From contig CALCOY010000118.1 of the NCBI GenBank assembly GCA_937897325.1, positions 1-60,068 of the forward strand: a DNA stretch of 60,068 nucleotides, given 5' to 3'. Positions within the stretch are counted from its first letter, which is position 1; every line of letters begins with the position of its first letter. A model generated the notes under the pieces. That model was given only the letters and a program-made list of their open reading frames with translations, was not told the origin of the DNA and searched no databases. Positions 33,707 through 42,018 of the stretch are shown piece by piece. This DNA comes from an uncultured Shimia sp. (GTDB lineage Bacteria > Pseudomonadota > Alphaproteobacteria > Rhodobacterales > Rhodobacteraceae). The position numbers and the translations under genes were made by a program.

Positions 33707-35389
33707 TTAGCCTGGGAAAGTCGGGCGCCGTTCTGCCACGCCCAGCTTCTGCTCTAACGCCATGCCAAGGGACAGCAGAGGCCCCTCATCAAACAATTGC
33801 CCCCAAAGCGAGATGCCTTGCGGAACGGTGAATGTTTTATCGCCCTCCGCTTCACCGGTGGTCAGCTTGCCCGCGCCCAATGAGGCGGCAGTGCGGCTGG
33901 CAATGTCTTCAAACCCGGCGCGAAGGTGCAGACAGGGATGGCCAGTAAAGTTCGATGCAACAAGCATCGGCCCGGTTGAGAATGGGCCGATCAGCGCATC
34001 GACACCGCCCATCATCTCGTCCAACGCCTGCATCACGCGATACCGCAGCCTGTCTGTCTGTACCAGATCAACAGCCGAGAGGAACCGCGCCTTGCGGAAG
34101 GTATTGGGCCATGCGCCATCATCCTGCCAGCGCAGCATGTCGTCGGTATCCTCCAGCGTCAGTGCCTCGAACGCCGCTGCCGCTTCTGCGTAGACGACGG
34201 TCATGAGCGAAGGGTAAGGCAGGTCCTCAAGGGTGACTTCCTTGACCGTGATGCCGAGTCCCCTTGCCGCCTCAAGCGCGCCTAGGTCGATGTCGGTGGC
34301 CCCTTCTTCAAAGGCCTCGGGCAAATAGCCAAGGGTCATCCCGTCGATCGAGGTCTGCGCATCAAACTGAAAGGGTGCCGCGATGGACCCACGGTCGGTG
34401 ATGTCCCCACCATTGATCGCGGCAAGCACCATTGCGGTATCCTCCACCGACCGGCAGATCGGCCCCACCTTGTCCAGCGACCAGCAGAGTGCCATCCCGC
34501 CCGTCCGGCTGACGCGCCCAAACGTCGGGCGCAGCCCGGTCGTGCCGCAGCGTTGCGACGGCGAGGTTATGGAGCCAAGTGTTTCGGTCCCGATGGAAAA
34601 CCCGCACAAGCCCGCCGCCGTCGCGGAGGCGGACCCCGCGCTTGACCCACTTGATCCTTCGTTCAGGTTCCACGGGTTGCGGGTCCAGCCGCCGTACCAC
34701 AGGTCATTATAGGCCAGTGCACCCAGCGTCGTTTTGCCCAGCAGCACCGCACCCGCGGCCCGCAGCCTTTTCGTCACGGCAGCGTCCGCATCCGGCACAC
34801 GGTCCTGAAACGGCTCAGCCCCCCAGCCCGTCGTGATGCCCTTGGTGTCAAAAAGATCTTTGAGCCCGTAAGGAATGCCGTGCAAAGGGCCCAGCCAGAC
34901 ACCGGCGGCCAAAAGGCTGTCCATCGCCACCGCTTCGGAACGGGCCAGTGCGTCGGTGACGGTGGCATAGCATTCAAGTTTGGGGTTCAGACGGGCGATG
35001 CGCTCAAGGTAGATCTCGGTCAGCACGAGCGATGTGATCTGCCCGCTTTGCACCCAATGGGACAGGTCCGTGAGCGGCGCAAACGCGATATCTTCGTCAT
35101 TGTCGGGCAAATTGCGTGCCACCTCGGAATACCGCAGCGCATCCGCCCCATACGGCATGGCAAAACCCGGCAGGCGCGGATCAAACCGGCTGGCCATTGG
35201 CGTGCTGTTTTCAAGTGCCAGTCCCCGCCGTGCAATGGCAAGCTCGCGCTGCCCGTCGAGATTGTCCAGCATCTGCGCCCGTTCGGTGGCGGCATAGGCG
35301 AGGCCCAAAAGACGCTCAGCCCCTTCAATGTCAGCAAGTGATATACTATCCAAAACAGCCAGCCCCCCCGAGCATGTGCCTTGGCCCAT
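33707..35389 (-). CDS. amidase (amidase-signature family)
   Basis: About 560 residues with the Ser-Ser-Lys triad of the amidase-signature family: Lys in YGLKDLFDTKG, and the serine-rich segment NEGSSGSSAGSASATAAGL followed by GTETLGSITSPSQRCGTTGL. The C-terminal part has TGHPCLHLRAGFEDI. The 5' end is uncertain: the ATG at 35389 gives MGQGTCSGGLAVLDSIS and has no strong RBS, and the frame stays open to 35470. Hydrolysis of a carboxamide to acid plus ammonia is expected. It stands between the formamidase and the transporter genes. Confidence 0.87.
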   Translation of the reverse strand: MGQGTCSGGLAVLDSISLADIEGAERLLGLAYAATERAQMLDNLDGQRELAIARRGLALENSTPMASRFDPRLPGFAMPYGADALRYSEVARNLPDNDEDIAFAPLTDLSHWVQSGQITSLVLTEIYLERIARLNPKLECYATVTDALARSEAVAMDSLLAAGVWLGPLHGIPYGLKDLFDTKGITTGWGAEPFQDRVPDADAAVTKRLRAAGAVLLGKTTLGALAYNDLWYGGWTRNPWNLNEGSSGSSAGSASATAAGLCGFSIGTETLGSITSPSQRCGTTGLRPTFGRVSRTGGMALCWSLDKVGPICRSVEDTAMVLAAINGGDITDRGSIAAPFQFDAQTSIDGMTLGYLPEAFEEGATDIDLGALEAARGLGITVKEVTLEDLPYPSLMTVVYAEAAAAFEALTLEDTDDMLRWQDDGAWPNTFRKARFLSAVDLVQTDRLRYRVMQALDEMMGGVDALIGPFSTGPMLVASNFTGHPCLHLRAGFEDIASRTAASLGAGKLTTGEAEGDKTFTVPQGISLWGQLFDEGPLLSLGMALEQKLGVAERRPTFPG

Positions 35390-35523
35390 AATCCGGCAGT
35401 GGTATTGCCGGGGCACAGAAAAATGTAGGTAAACAAAATCTAACAGCACGGTATCTGCGCTGTGCAGCAATTTCGCAAACCACGCGCCGAAAATGAGTAA
35501 CCAATTCCATAGATGCTTCAGGA

Positions 35524-36501
35524 TTACGCATCGTCAAGCGTTCCTCCCGCTGAGACGTCCGGGCATGGAACCAGTTCGCTTCGCATCATCATGTGCACCC
35601 CCTTGTTTCCATTAACCGTTTGCGTGATCCGTAAATCACCCGCCAGAGAACACAGCATATAGGCGTCCTCGCGGCTGATCCCGGTGCGCTGCACGATCCA
35701 GCGGATCATGTCGCGCAGGGCCATTTCGACACAGCGGTCCAGGTCCTCATGCATGCCCATGGTGATCAGATGCGTCCGCGTTTTTGCGCGCGGACATTTC
35801 AGCGTGAAATCCGAGTGCACCGTCAGGCGGAATGTCCCGGTCAGCGCCGTTTCAATTGCGGTGACGCATACCTCGCCATCGCCCTGCGCGGCATGCCCGT
35901 CCCCGCAACTGAACATCGCGCCTTCGGCAAACACCGGCAGATAGAGGGTCGCGCCCGCACCAAGTTCCTTGTTGTCGAGGTTGCCCCCGTGTGCGCGCGG
36001 CTGGATCGTCGAGATACGCCCCCAGTTCGGCGGCGGCGCGACCCCCATGACGCCAAAGAACGGATGCAAGGGCAGATCAAGGCCCCAAGACAGTCGGGCC
36101 TGCATGCTGTCCAGATCAAGTGGGATGATCTCAAGTCGGGCATCGGGGAAATCATCCGGCAACGTACCGGCAAGCGGGCGGATAGTGTTCCAGCCCCAGT
36201 TCTGCGGCAGTTCGACATCAAGGATCTCGACCTCAAGCACATCGCCCGGCTTTGCCCCTTTCACTGCCACCGGTCCGGTCAGGATATGCCCCGGCAACTG
36301 TCGTTCGGCCCGCGCGTGAATGTCCAGCAATTCGGGCGGAATCTCGAAACCCGCACCTTGCTGCGGTATCTGATCAGGCCCGCCTGAAACCGTCTCGATC
36401 GTGAGAACATCGCCGCTTTGCACCTCCAGAACCGCTGGTTGGCTGGCGTCAAAGAAGCCCCATGCGCAGGTCTCGGGGCTGGCCCGCAATGTCGATGCCA
36501 T
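35524..36501 (-). CDS. acetamidase/formamidase family protein
   Basis: A 325-residue FmdA/AmdA-type amidase. Conserved pieces are LTIETVSGGPDQIP, LTGPVAVKGAKPGDVLEVEI, ARLSWGLDLPLHPFFGVMGV, SCGDGHAAQGDGEVCVTAIE and YMLCSLAGDLRITQTVNG. The family hydrolyses formamide or short amides with a metal ion. The ATG at 36501 has AGAGGAAC upstream; an in-frame extension to 36576 is not needed. It lies 30 bp after the EamA transporter gene. It probably releases ammonia from a small amide formed by the pathway. Confidence 0.9.
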   Translation of the reverse strand: MASTLRASPETCAWGFFDASQPAVLEVQSGDVLTIETVSGGPDQIPQQGAGFEIPPELLDIHARAERQLPGHILTGPVAVKGAKPGDVLEVEILDVELPQNWGWNTIRPLAGTLPDDFPDARLEIIPLDLDSMQARLSWGLDLPLHPFFGVMGVAPPPNWGRISTIQPRAHGGNLDNKELGAGATLYLPVFAEGAMFSCGDGHAAQGDGEVCVTAIETALTGTFRLTVHSDFTLKCPRAKTRTHLITMGMHEDLDRCVEMALRDMIRWIVQRTGISREDAYMLCSLAGDLRITQTVNGNKGVHMMMRSELVPCPDVSAGGTLDDA

Positions 36502-36530
36502 GATGTTCCTCTCTGTCAAAGCGCCCTGTG

Positions 36531-37409
36531 TCATCGCAGTGCCTGTCTTTCCTTGCTGCCCGCATACATCCCGCAAGCCACAACGATGATCGCGCCCAGG
36601 ATCTCCCGCCAGGAGGCAACTTCGGCAAATACGAAGGTGCCAACGACCAATGCAAAGAGGATGCGCACATACGGAAACGAGGCAAGCGCCGAAACTTCGC
36701 CAAAGCGATACGCTTCAACGGTCAGAAGCATACCCAGGGTGGCCAGCGTGCCTGCTGTAGTCAGCAGCAGAAAATCATTGTACCCAATCTGTGCCAAGCC
36801 ACCGGCAGCCATCGGTAACGTCCCCATGGTGGCAACCAGACCAATCCAGAACATGATCGTCGCCGTATGCTCCGACCGCGCCAGCGCGCGGTTCTGAAAG
36901 ATCAGCAGTGCCGCCGCAAATGCCGAGCCCAGACCATAAAGAAAACCGGGTGCCACCTGCACCCCGCTGACCTCGCTGGCGATCACGACACCGATAAAAC
37001 CCAACACCGCGCTCAGCCCCCGCGACAGTCCGATCTGTTCGCCAAAGACAAAGGGCGCAAGGGCAACCACGAAAAGCGATGTGGTGAAGGTCAGGACAGA
37101 GGCTAGGGCAAGGTCCAGCATCTGGAAACTGGCGTAATAAAGCCACCAGCAAACCAGACTGGTCAGTCCCCTCAGAACAAGCCGTGGCCAACGCGGCGAG
37201 AAATACCGCCCCGGCCGTGTTACCGCGATCCAGATTGCCACGATCACAAGCTGGCTGAGCGAGCGGTAAAAGAGGATCTGCACAAAAGGCACCTCGGGCG
37301 ATACAAATCGCAAGACACTGACATCGGCGGTAAAGACGGCGGCCGCCGCAACCAGCAGGACCGCGCCATGGCGGTTGTCGATGATGGCCTGCCCGGTCAC
37401 GTCCGACAA
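36531..37409 (-). CDS. EamA/DMT-family transporter
   Basis: A 292-residue ten-helix DMT protein with EamA repeats (for example VLLVAAAAVFTADVSVLRFV, FYRSLSQLVIVAIWIAVT, then in half two FLYGLGSAFAAALLIFQNRA). The gene overlaps the end of the M20 peptidase gene by 13 bp, so it belongs to the operon. It could export a product or intermediate; direction and substrate are unknown. Confidence 0.87.
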   Translation of the reverse strand: MSDVTGQAIIDNRHGAVLLVAAAAVFTADVSVLRFVSPEVPFVQILFYRSLSQLVIVAIWIAVTRPGRYFSPRWPRLVLRGLTSLVCWWLYYASFQMLDLALASVLTFTTSLFVVALAPFVFGEQIGLSRGLSAVLGFIGVVIASEVSGVQVAPGFLYGLGSAFAAALLIFQNRALARSEHTATIMFWIGLVATMGTLPMAAGGLAQIGYNDFLLLTTAGTLATLGMLLTVEAYRFGEVSALASFPYVRILFALVVGTFVFAEVASWREILGAIIVVACGMYAGSKERQALR

Positions 37410-38821
37410 AAAAGGGCAAAGCGGTCTGGCGGGATCCCTGCGATCTGGCGAATGATCTGCACCCAGGCCGCCAGTCCTTCGCTTATGGATGACAGGCGAA
37501 AAAACTCGTTCGGCGCATGGAAGTTTTCGTCGGCCAAAGCAAAGGAAAACATCACCGTATCCACCCCCAGCACGCGCGAGACGATTTCGGCGAGCGGCAA
37601 CGACGCACCGATGCGCACCTTCAGCGGCGTCTCTCCGGTCGTGTGTTCAAGCGCGGCAACAGCAGCCGCCAGCAACGGATGATCGTCCGGAACCGCATAA
37701 GCCCCGCCTTGTCCCCGCTCGCCATGGATTTCAAGCGAAGCGTAATCCGGCAGCTGCGCCCTGAGATGGGCGATCACCGCTTCCTTGGCGGTCTGAGGGT
37801 CCTGACCCGGAACCAACCGCATTGTCACCTTAGCAAATGCTTCGTTGGGGATCACCGTCTTGGACCCTGCCCCGATATAGCCGCCCCACATTCCGTTCAC
37901 GTCCAGCGTGGGGCGCATCCACAGCCGCTCGAGCGTGGAAAACCCATCCTCACCAACTGGCTGCGCTCCGATTTCGGCAAGGGCCGCTTCCGCGTCATAA
38001 GGGATCGCGGCGATTTCGGCGCGCTCGGCCTTTGTCGGCGCGGCCACACCGTCATAAAACCCTGGTGCCGCAATGCGGCCAGAGGCATCATGCAGGCTCG
38101 CAACAAGCCGAGAAAGTACATGCAGCGGGTTGGCAACAATCCCGCCATACCGCCCCGAGTGCAGGTCTTGCGCGGCCGTCTGCAACCGCATCTCAAACCC
38201 CACGTTCCCACGCGATCCAACGTTAAGCGCCACCAGATCAGGCCGCCACCGCGCACCATCGGCCGACAGCACGGAGTCAGCATCCAGCAAAGTGGGATGC
38301 GCCTCCAGTATCCCCGGCAAGGAGGGCGAGCCGGTTTCCTCTTCCCCTTCGATCAACAGTTTCACGTTAATCGGCAACCGGCCTTCTACGGCGACAAAAG
38401 CAGCCAAAGTGTCGAGCGCAATCAGCATCGGTGCCTTGTCGTCCGATATGCCGCGCCCAAAGAGCTTACCATTCCGTTCTGTCACCGCAAAGGGCGGGCT
38501 TTCCCATTTGTCCAAAGGATCAGGCGGCTGCACGTCGTAATGCGCATAGATGAGGATCGTGGGTGCATCGGGCGCATCCAGCCGTTCGGCAAAAAGCGAC
38601 GGTTGGCCGCTGCCGTCCTCGGGCGTCAGGCGCTGGCGGTTCACAAAACCCATCGCTTCAAGGCGGGCTTCGATCAACTGGCGCGCGTCCTCCATCCCCT
38701 CCGCCATCGCCGGGTCCGCCCCGACCGAGGGACAGGCGACAAGCGCTTTCAACCCATCGATTGTGTCGCTTTGGTGCGCCAGGGCATGGGCAAGAACAGG
38801 GTCGCTCATCCGGGACGTCAT
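37397..38821 (-). CDS. M20-family metallopeptidase/dipeptidase
   Basis: A 474-residue zinc hydrolase of the ArgE/DapE/PepV-like group. Metal ligands are visible: ILIYAHYDVQPPDP (His-x-Asp), GRGISDDKAPML (bridging Asp), LIEGEEETGSPSL (catalytic and metal Glu), VLSADGARW and the C-terminal His in FHAPNEFFRL. A dimerisation domain sits in the middle (residues about 200-330). The ATG at 38821 follows the SDR stop at once; a second ATG at 38809 is also possible. It likely splits a dipeptide-like or N-acyl substrate delivered by the importers. Confidence 0.92.
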   Translation of the reverse strand: MTSRMSDPVLAHALAHQSDTIDGLKALVACPSVGADPAMAEGMEDARQLIEARLEAMGFVNRQRLTPEDGSGQPSLFAERLDAPDAPTILIYAHYDVQPPDPLDKWESPPFAVTERNGKLFGRGISDDKAPMLIALDTLAAFVAVEGRLPINVKLLIEGEEETGSPSLPGILEAHPTLLDADSVLSADGARWRPDLVALNVGSRGNVGFEMRLQTAAQDLHSGRYGGIVANPLHVLSRLVASLHDASGRIAAPGFYDGVAAPTKAERAEIAAIPYDAEAALAEIGAQPVGEDGFSTLERLWMRPTLDVNGMWGGYIGAGSKTVIPNEAFAKVTMRLVPGQDPQTAKEAVIAHLRAQLPDYASLEIHGERGQGGAYAVPDDHPLLAAAVAALEHTTGETPLKVRIGASLPLAEIVSRVLGVDTVMFSFALADENFHAPNEFFRLSSISEGLAAWVQIIRQIAGIPPDRFALFCRT

Positions 38822-39565
38822 TCAGGTGATACCGCCGTCGACGCTGAGGACCTGTGCGGTGATCCACCCTGCCTCTTGCGACGTCAAAAAGGCAGCGGCG
38901 GCAGCAATATCCTCAGGCTGGCCCAATCGGCGCGTGTGAATGCGGCTGACCAGCTGGGCTTGTCCTTCCGGCCCATATGCCGCCCACTGGCGCTGCGTGG
39001 CGGAGTTGGACAGCACGAAGCCCGGCGCTATCGAATTGACCGTGACGCCATGCGGGGCAAGCTCGAGGCTAAGCTGTTTCGTCAGGCCGACAAGCGCGTG
39101 TTTCGCCGCCGTATAGGCATGGATGCCCGTCAAGCTCGGCCTTAGCCCGGCCCCGGAACTGATGGTGACAATGCGGCCCCAGCCGGATTGTTTCATCGCG
39201 GGCGCAAGCGCCTGACACAGATACAAGGCGGAATCCACATTGGCGGCAAAGATCTGGTGCCAGGCCTCCGGCCTGACCTCTTCCAGCGGTGTACCGACCT
39301 GCCCGCGCACCCCGCCTGCAGCGTTGACCAGAATGTCAGGCGCGCCGTGCTCCGCCACCAGTTGCGCGTGCATCTCGCTGACCGAAGCCGGATCGCCAAG
39401 GTCTGCGGCGCGTGCAGACAGGTCCAGACGGCTGGCCGCCTCCTGTAAGGCATCGCCAGGCAGATCACTGACGATAACCTTTGCCCCCTTCCCGACAAGC
39501 CGCGCTGCAATCGCGGCACCAATACCGCCGACCACACCGGTCACCAGGGCGATGCGCGCGGTCAT
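38822..39565 (-). CDS. short-chain dehydrogenase/reductase, FabG-like
   Basis: A 247-residue classical SDR: cofactor motif IALVTGVVGGIGAAIAARLV, ILVNAAGGVRG, catalytic serine in VTISSGAG and YTAAKHALVG. The C-terminus has a typical GQPEDIAAAAAFLTSQEAGW. It overlaps the reductase gene upstream by 4 bp and abuts the M20 gene downstream. It oxidises or reduces an alcohol/ketone in the same pathway; coenzyme not assigned. Confidence 0.9.
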   Translation of the reverse strand: MTARIALVTGVVGGIGAAIAARLVGKGAKVIVSDLPGDALQEAASRLDLSARAADLGDPASVSEMHAQLVAEHGAPDILVNAAGGVRGQVGTPLEEVRPEAWHQIFAANVDSALYLCQALAPAMKQSGWGRIVTISSGAGLRPSLTGIHAYTAAKHALVGLTKQLSLELAPHGVTVNSIAPGFVLSNSATQRQWAAYGPEGQAQLVSRIHTRRLGQPEDIAAAAAFLTSQEAGWITAQVLSVDGGIT

Positions 39566-40581
39566 CCGATCACCTTGGTCAATTCGTGAAACGTCTCTGC
39601 CGACATCTCGCGGCGACCTTGCTCAATGTCGTGAACCAGTTCGACCAACCGGCTCAGCAAGGGGGTTGGAATGCGATGCTCCGCCGCAATCTCGGCCACG
39701 GCGCCAACCTGCGGATCTACCTCCGTCTTGCGTTTGCGCACCGCCAGATCACGATAGATGCCGGTATGTGTCTTGGCCGTCTTGGAGTTGAATTCCGCGA
39801 GGTCAGCAAGGCTCTGCATCGCGGCGGCATCACTGGCGCCGGGCAGGAAGGCAGCAGGCTCAAACCCGTTGAAGGGTTTGGGTTCAACACCTTCGGCCAA
39901 TGCCGCGCGCATGACCTCTCGCGCCAGCCCCATCAGCGCCGGACCCCGCTTGAGATCGGCGAAGTTCGCTGTCATGCTGTCGGGAGTCAGGGCGGTAGCA
40001 AACAACATCGCGCCATATCCCAACTTGCCCCAGAGATAGGCCCAGATGTCCTGGGTCAGCATCGCGTCAGGCTCAAAAATCTGCAACAGTTTGTGCATCT
40101 CGATTGTGCGCTCACGCAGCGCGCCGTCGATCTCGCCGACCACCACCGCACCACGGTTGCCAAACAGGATGCGACCAGGCCCGATCCAATCCGCGCCGTA
40201 ATTCACAAACGCCCCCATCGTGCGCCCGGGCCCTACAAGATTGGCAATCACCCGTTCGTTCAGCCCATTCTGCGCCGACAGAACAAAGCCTCCCGGTGCC
40301 AGATGCGGCAAAAGCTGCGCTATGGCCTGCGGCGTCGCCTGGGCTTTGACGGCGAGGACAATCCGCGCGTAGGTGCCGCTGAGCCGATCCGGCATGACAC
40401 AGGGAACAACCTGCCGGAATTCCTCAACCGGGCCTTCGATGGCAAGACCCTCCTTGCAGCACGCCTCGACATGTTCGGGAACGATATCCACCATCTGCAC
40501 AGGCACACCCGCCCGCGCCCAATAGGCACCAAGGGTGCCGCCAATGGCACCCGCGCCCCATATCAGGATCGGCTCAGCCAT
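39562..40581 (-). CDS. ketopantoate reductase family protein (ApbA/PanE-like)
   Basis: A 339-residue two-domain oxidoreductase. The Rossmann start ILIWGAGAIGGTLGAYWARA is followed by ARIVLAVKAQATPQAIAQLL and the catalytic-lysine region VLSAQNGLNERVIANLVGPG. The C-terminal helical domain contains WAYLWGKLGYGAMLFATALT. Such enzymes reduce 2-keto acids with NADPH, and many catabolic paralogues act on substrates other than ketopantoate. In this operon a catabolic role is more likely than pantothenate synthesis. The start at 40581 overlaps the creatininase stop by 8 bp. Confidence 0.88.
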   Translation of the reverse strand: MAEPILIWGAGAIGGTLGAYWARAGVPVQMVDIVPEHVEACCKEGLAIEGPVEEFRQVVPCVMPDRLSGTYARIVLAVKAQATPQAIAQLLPHLAPGGFVLSAQNGLNERVIANLVGPGRTMGAFVNYGADWIGPGRILFGNRGAVVVGEIDGALRERTIEMHKLLQIFEPDAMLTQDIWAYLWGKLGYGAMLFATALTPDSMTANFADLKRGPALMGLAREVMRAALAEGVEPKPFNGFEPAAFLPGASDAAAMQSLADLAEFNSKTAKTHTGIYRDLAVRKRKTEVDPQVGAVAEIAAEHRIPTPLLSRLVELVHDIEQGRREMSAETFHELTKVIG

Positions 40582-41290
40582 CTTGCGCAGCGGGCCACGG
40601 CCCCTCAAGGGCGGCGCGTGTCTCGGACACGCCAACCTCCCAGATCGCCTGCATGTCTTCGTCACTGCGCTGCCACGGGCCGCCGAACGAGCCGTCACCG
40701 AGAAGCGCGCGGGTCTGAGCCGGAGAAGAGGCGCGGATTAACGCCATATCGACACCTTGCTTTCCCCCCTCGGGCGCGGGGGCATGGGCCAATCGCGTCC
40801 AGGGAAAATTCTCCATCCAGTTGGCATGCGACCCTGTCGTGTCAATCGACTGGATCTTCGCCCAGGTCTGGGGCGCGTTCCACCAGTTGTGGAACTTGAT
40901 CGACATCTCGGGATGCTCCGCCATCAGCTCTTGCGCCAGGGCGCCGACCGGGTTGTTGCCACCATGGCCGTTCACAATCAGAACCCGCTGAAACCCTGAA
41001 CGCCGAACCGAGGCCACAACATCCCGCATCACCGCCAGCAAGGTTTCGACCCGCAAAGATATCGTACCGGGATAGGCCGTGAAATAGGGGGCCAGCCCAA
41101 AGGGCATCACCGGAAACACCGGAATGCCCAAGGGGTCCGCCGCATCTGCCGCGACCTTTTCGGCAAGGATCATATCCACACAGACCGACAGCTGCGCATG
41201 CTGTTCAGTTGAACCAATGGGAAGAACACAACGCGGATCGCGCGCCGCTGCCGCCTCCATGTCCTGCCAGTTCATGCTCGCCACTTTCAT
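40574..41290 (-). CDS. creatininase-family amidohydrolase
   Basis: A 238-residue creatininase-fold enzyme. Metal ligands are in VLPIGSTEQHAQLSVCVDMI (Glu, His, Asp) and the family's VLIVNGHGGNNPVGALAQEL is intact. These enzymes open cyclic amides (creatinine) or cleave formamide-type bonds, as in mycofactocin or riboflavin-related members. The ATG at 41290 overlaps the end of the MarR gene (ATGA), so it is the first enzyme gene of the operon. Which lactam or amide is cleaved is unknown. Confidence 0.9.
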   Translation of the reverse strand: MKVASMNWQDMEAAAARDPRCVLPIGSTEQHAQLSVCVDMILAEKVAADAADPLGIPVFPVMPFGLAPYFTAYPGTISLRVETLLAVMRDVVASVRRSGFQRVLIVNGHGGNNPVGALAQELMAEHPEMSIKFHNWWNAPQTWAKIQSIDTTGSHANWMENFPWTRLAHAPAPEGGKQGVDMALIRASSPAQTRALLGDGSFGGPWQRSDEDMQAIWEVGVSETRAALEGPWPAAQDG

Positions 41291-41853
41291 TGCGGCTGTC
41301 CTTTCCTTGACGGGGTTGTGTCCGGCGGCAGATCGCCCGCCCAATCCTGCGCCCCAAGCACCACCTTTGACATCAGTTCCGACAGCATCTGGCGCTCGCC
41401 ATCTGACAAAACCCGCAGCATCCGTTTCTCTTGCGCCTCAAAGGTCGGCCGCGTCTCGCGTATCAACTGCCACCCTTTTTCAGAAAGCCGCAGCGCCTGC
41501 TTGCGCCCACCGCCAGGTGCCCTGCAGCGCCCTTCGATCAAACCCATCAGTTCAAGCCGTTTGATCGCGCGACTAAGTGTGTTCTTGGGAAAGCCGGAGG
41601 TGCGCGAGACATCGCGCGCGCTGCCACCATCGGCAAGCGACAGCGAATAGAGCACAACGTACTCGGGCCGTTTGAGCCCATAGGTGTCCTGCACCCAGCT
41701 ATAAAGCGGCGTATTGTAAAGCAGCGCAAGGTAGTTGATGCGAAAGGCAAACGGGCAGGGATTGTCCCAGAGCTTTGCGTTCAGCATGTCAGGGCTTTCC
41801 GCCATGTCATCTTTGCCGAAATCTTGATCACAGGCGGTCTGCGGACCTGACAT
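41287..41853 (-). CDS. MarR-family transcriptional regulator
   Basis: A winged-helix regulator of about 188 residues from the ATG at 41853 (MSGPQTACDQ); a shorter form could begin at 41805 (MAESPDML). The core helices run PEYVVLYSLSLADGGSARDV, then SGFPKNTLSRAIKRLELMGL and the wing GRCRAPGGGRKQALRLSEKG. An open frame to 41925 would place a palindrome (41884-41901) inside the coding region, so that start was rejected. It is the promoter-proximal gene of the long minus-strand operon and is divergent from the second ABC importer. Autorepression and control of both operons is inferred from two palindromes in the gap. Confidence 0.86.
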   Translation of the reverse strand: MSGPQTACDQDFGKDDMAESPDMLNAKLWDNPCPFAFRINYLALLYNTPLYSWVQDTYGLKRPEYVVLYSLSLADGGSARDVSRTSGFPKNTLSRAIKRLELMGLIEGRCRAPGGGRKQALRLSEKGWQLIRETRPTFEAQEKRMLRVLSDGERQMLSELMSKVVLGAQDWAGDLPPDTTPSRKGQPQ

Positions 41854-41883
41854 ATGCGGACAACCCCTCGTTGAACCAGGTGT

Positions 41884-41901
41884 AAGTTCCAAATTGAACT
41901 T
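41884..41901. promoter_or_regulatory. palindromic operator 1 (MarR-type)
   Basis: The sequence AAGTTCCAAATTGAACTT has perfect arms AAGTTC/GAACTT with a 6-bp centre. It lies 31 bp upstream of the chosen marR start and shares its core GTTCCAAAT with operator 2. MarR dimers bind 16-20-bp inverted repeats of this kind. Confidence 0.7.
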
Positions 41902-41936
41902 GACTGACAACATATCTCTGCACATTCTTTAAAAGC

Positions 41937-41952
41937 AAGTTCCAAATGGAAC
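41937..41952. promoter_or_regulatory. palindromic operator 2 (MarR-type)
   Basis: AAGTTCCAAATGGAAC contains GTTCCA-AA-TGGAAC, a perfect 6-bp inverted repeat. Its centre is 53 bp (about five helical turns) from operator 1, so both would face the same side of the DNA. It is 67 bp before the solute-binding protein gene on the plus strand. Confidence 0.7.
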
Positions 41953-42018
41953 GAAAGATAACTGAGTACTCACCGGGCTAGGCAGACAAGCCTTGTCCAC
42001 CAATGGGAAGGAAGACAG

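Noticed and set aside
37517-39145. Long plus-strand open frame (about 540 codons)
   Set aside because: It is antisense to the M20 peptidase and SDR genes, is rich in Arg, His and Gln and has no domain motifs. GC-rich codon bias produces such shadows.
41854-41925. N-terminal extension of the MarR gene
   Set aside because: It would bring palindrome 41884-41901 into the coding region and adds residues not expected for MarR proteins.
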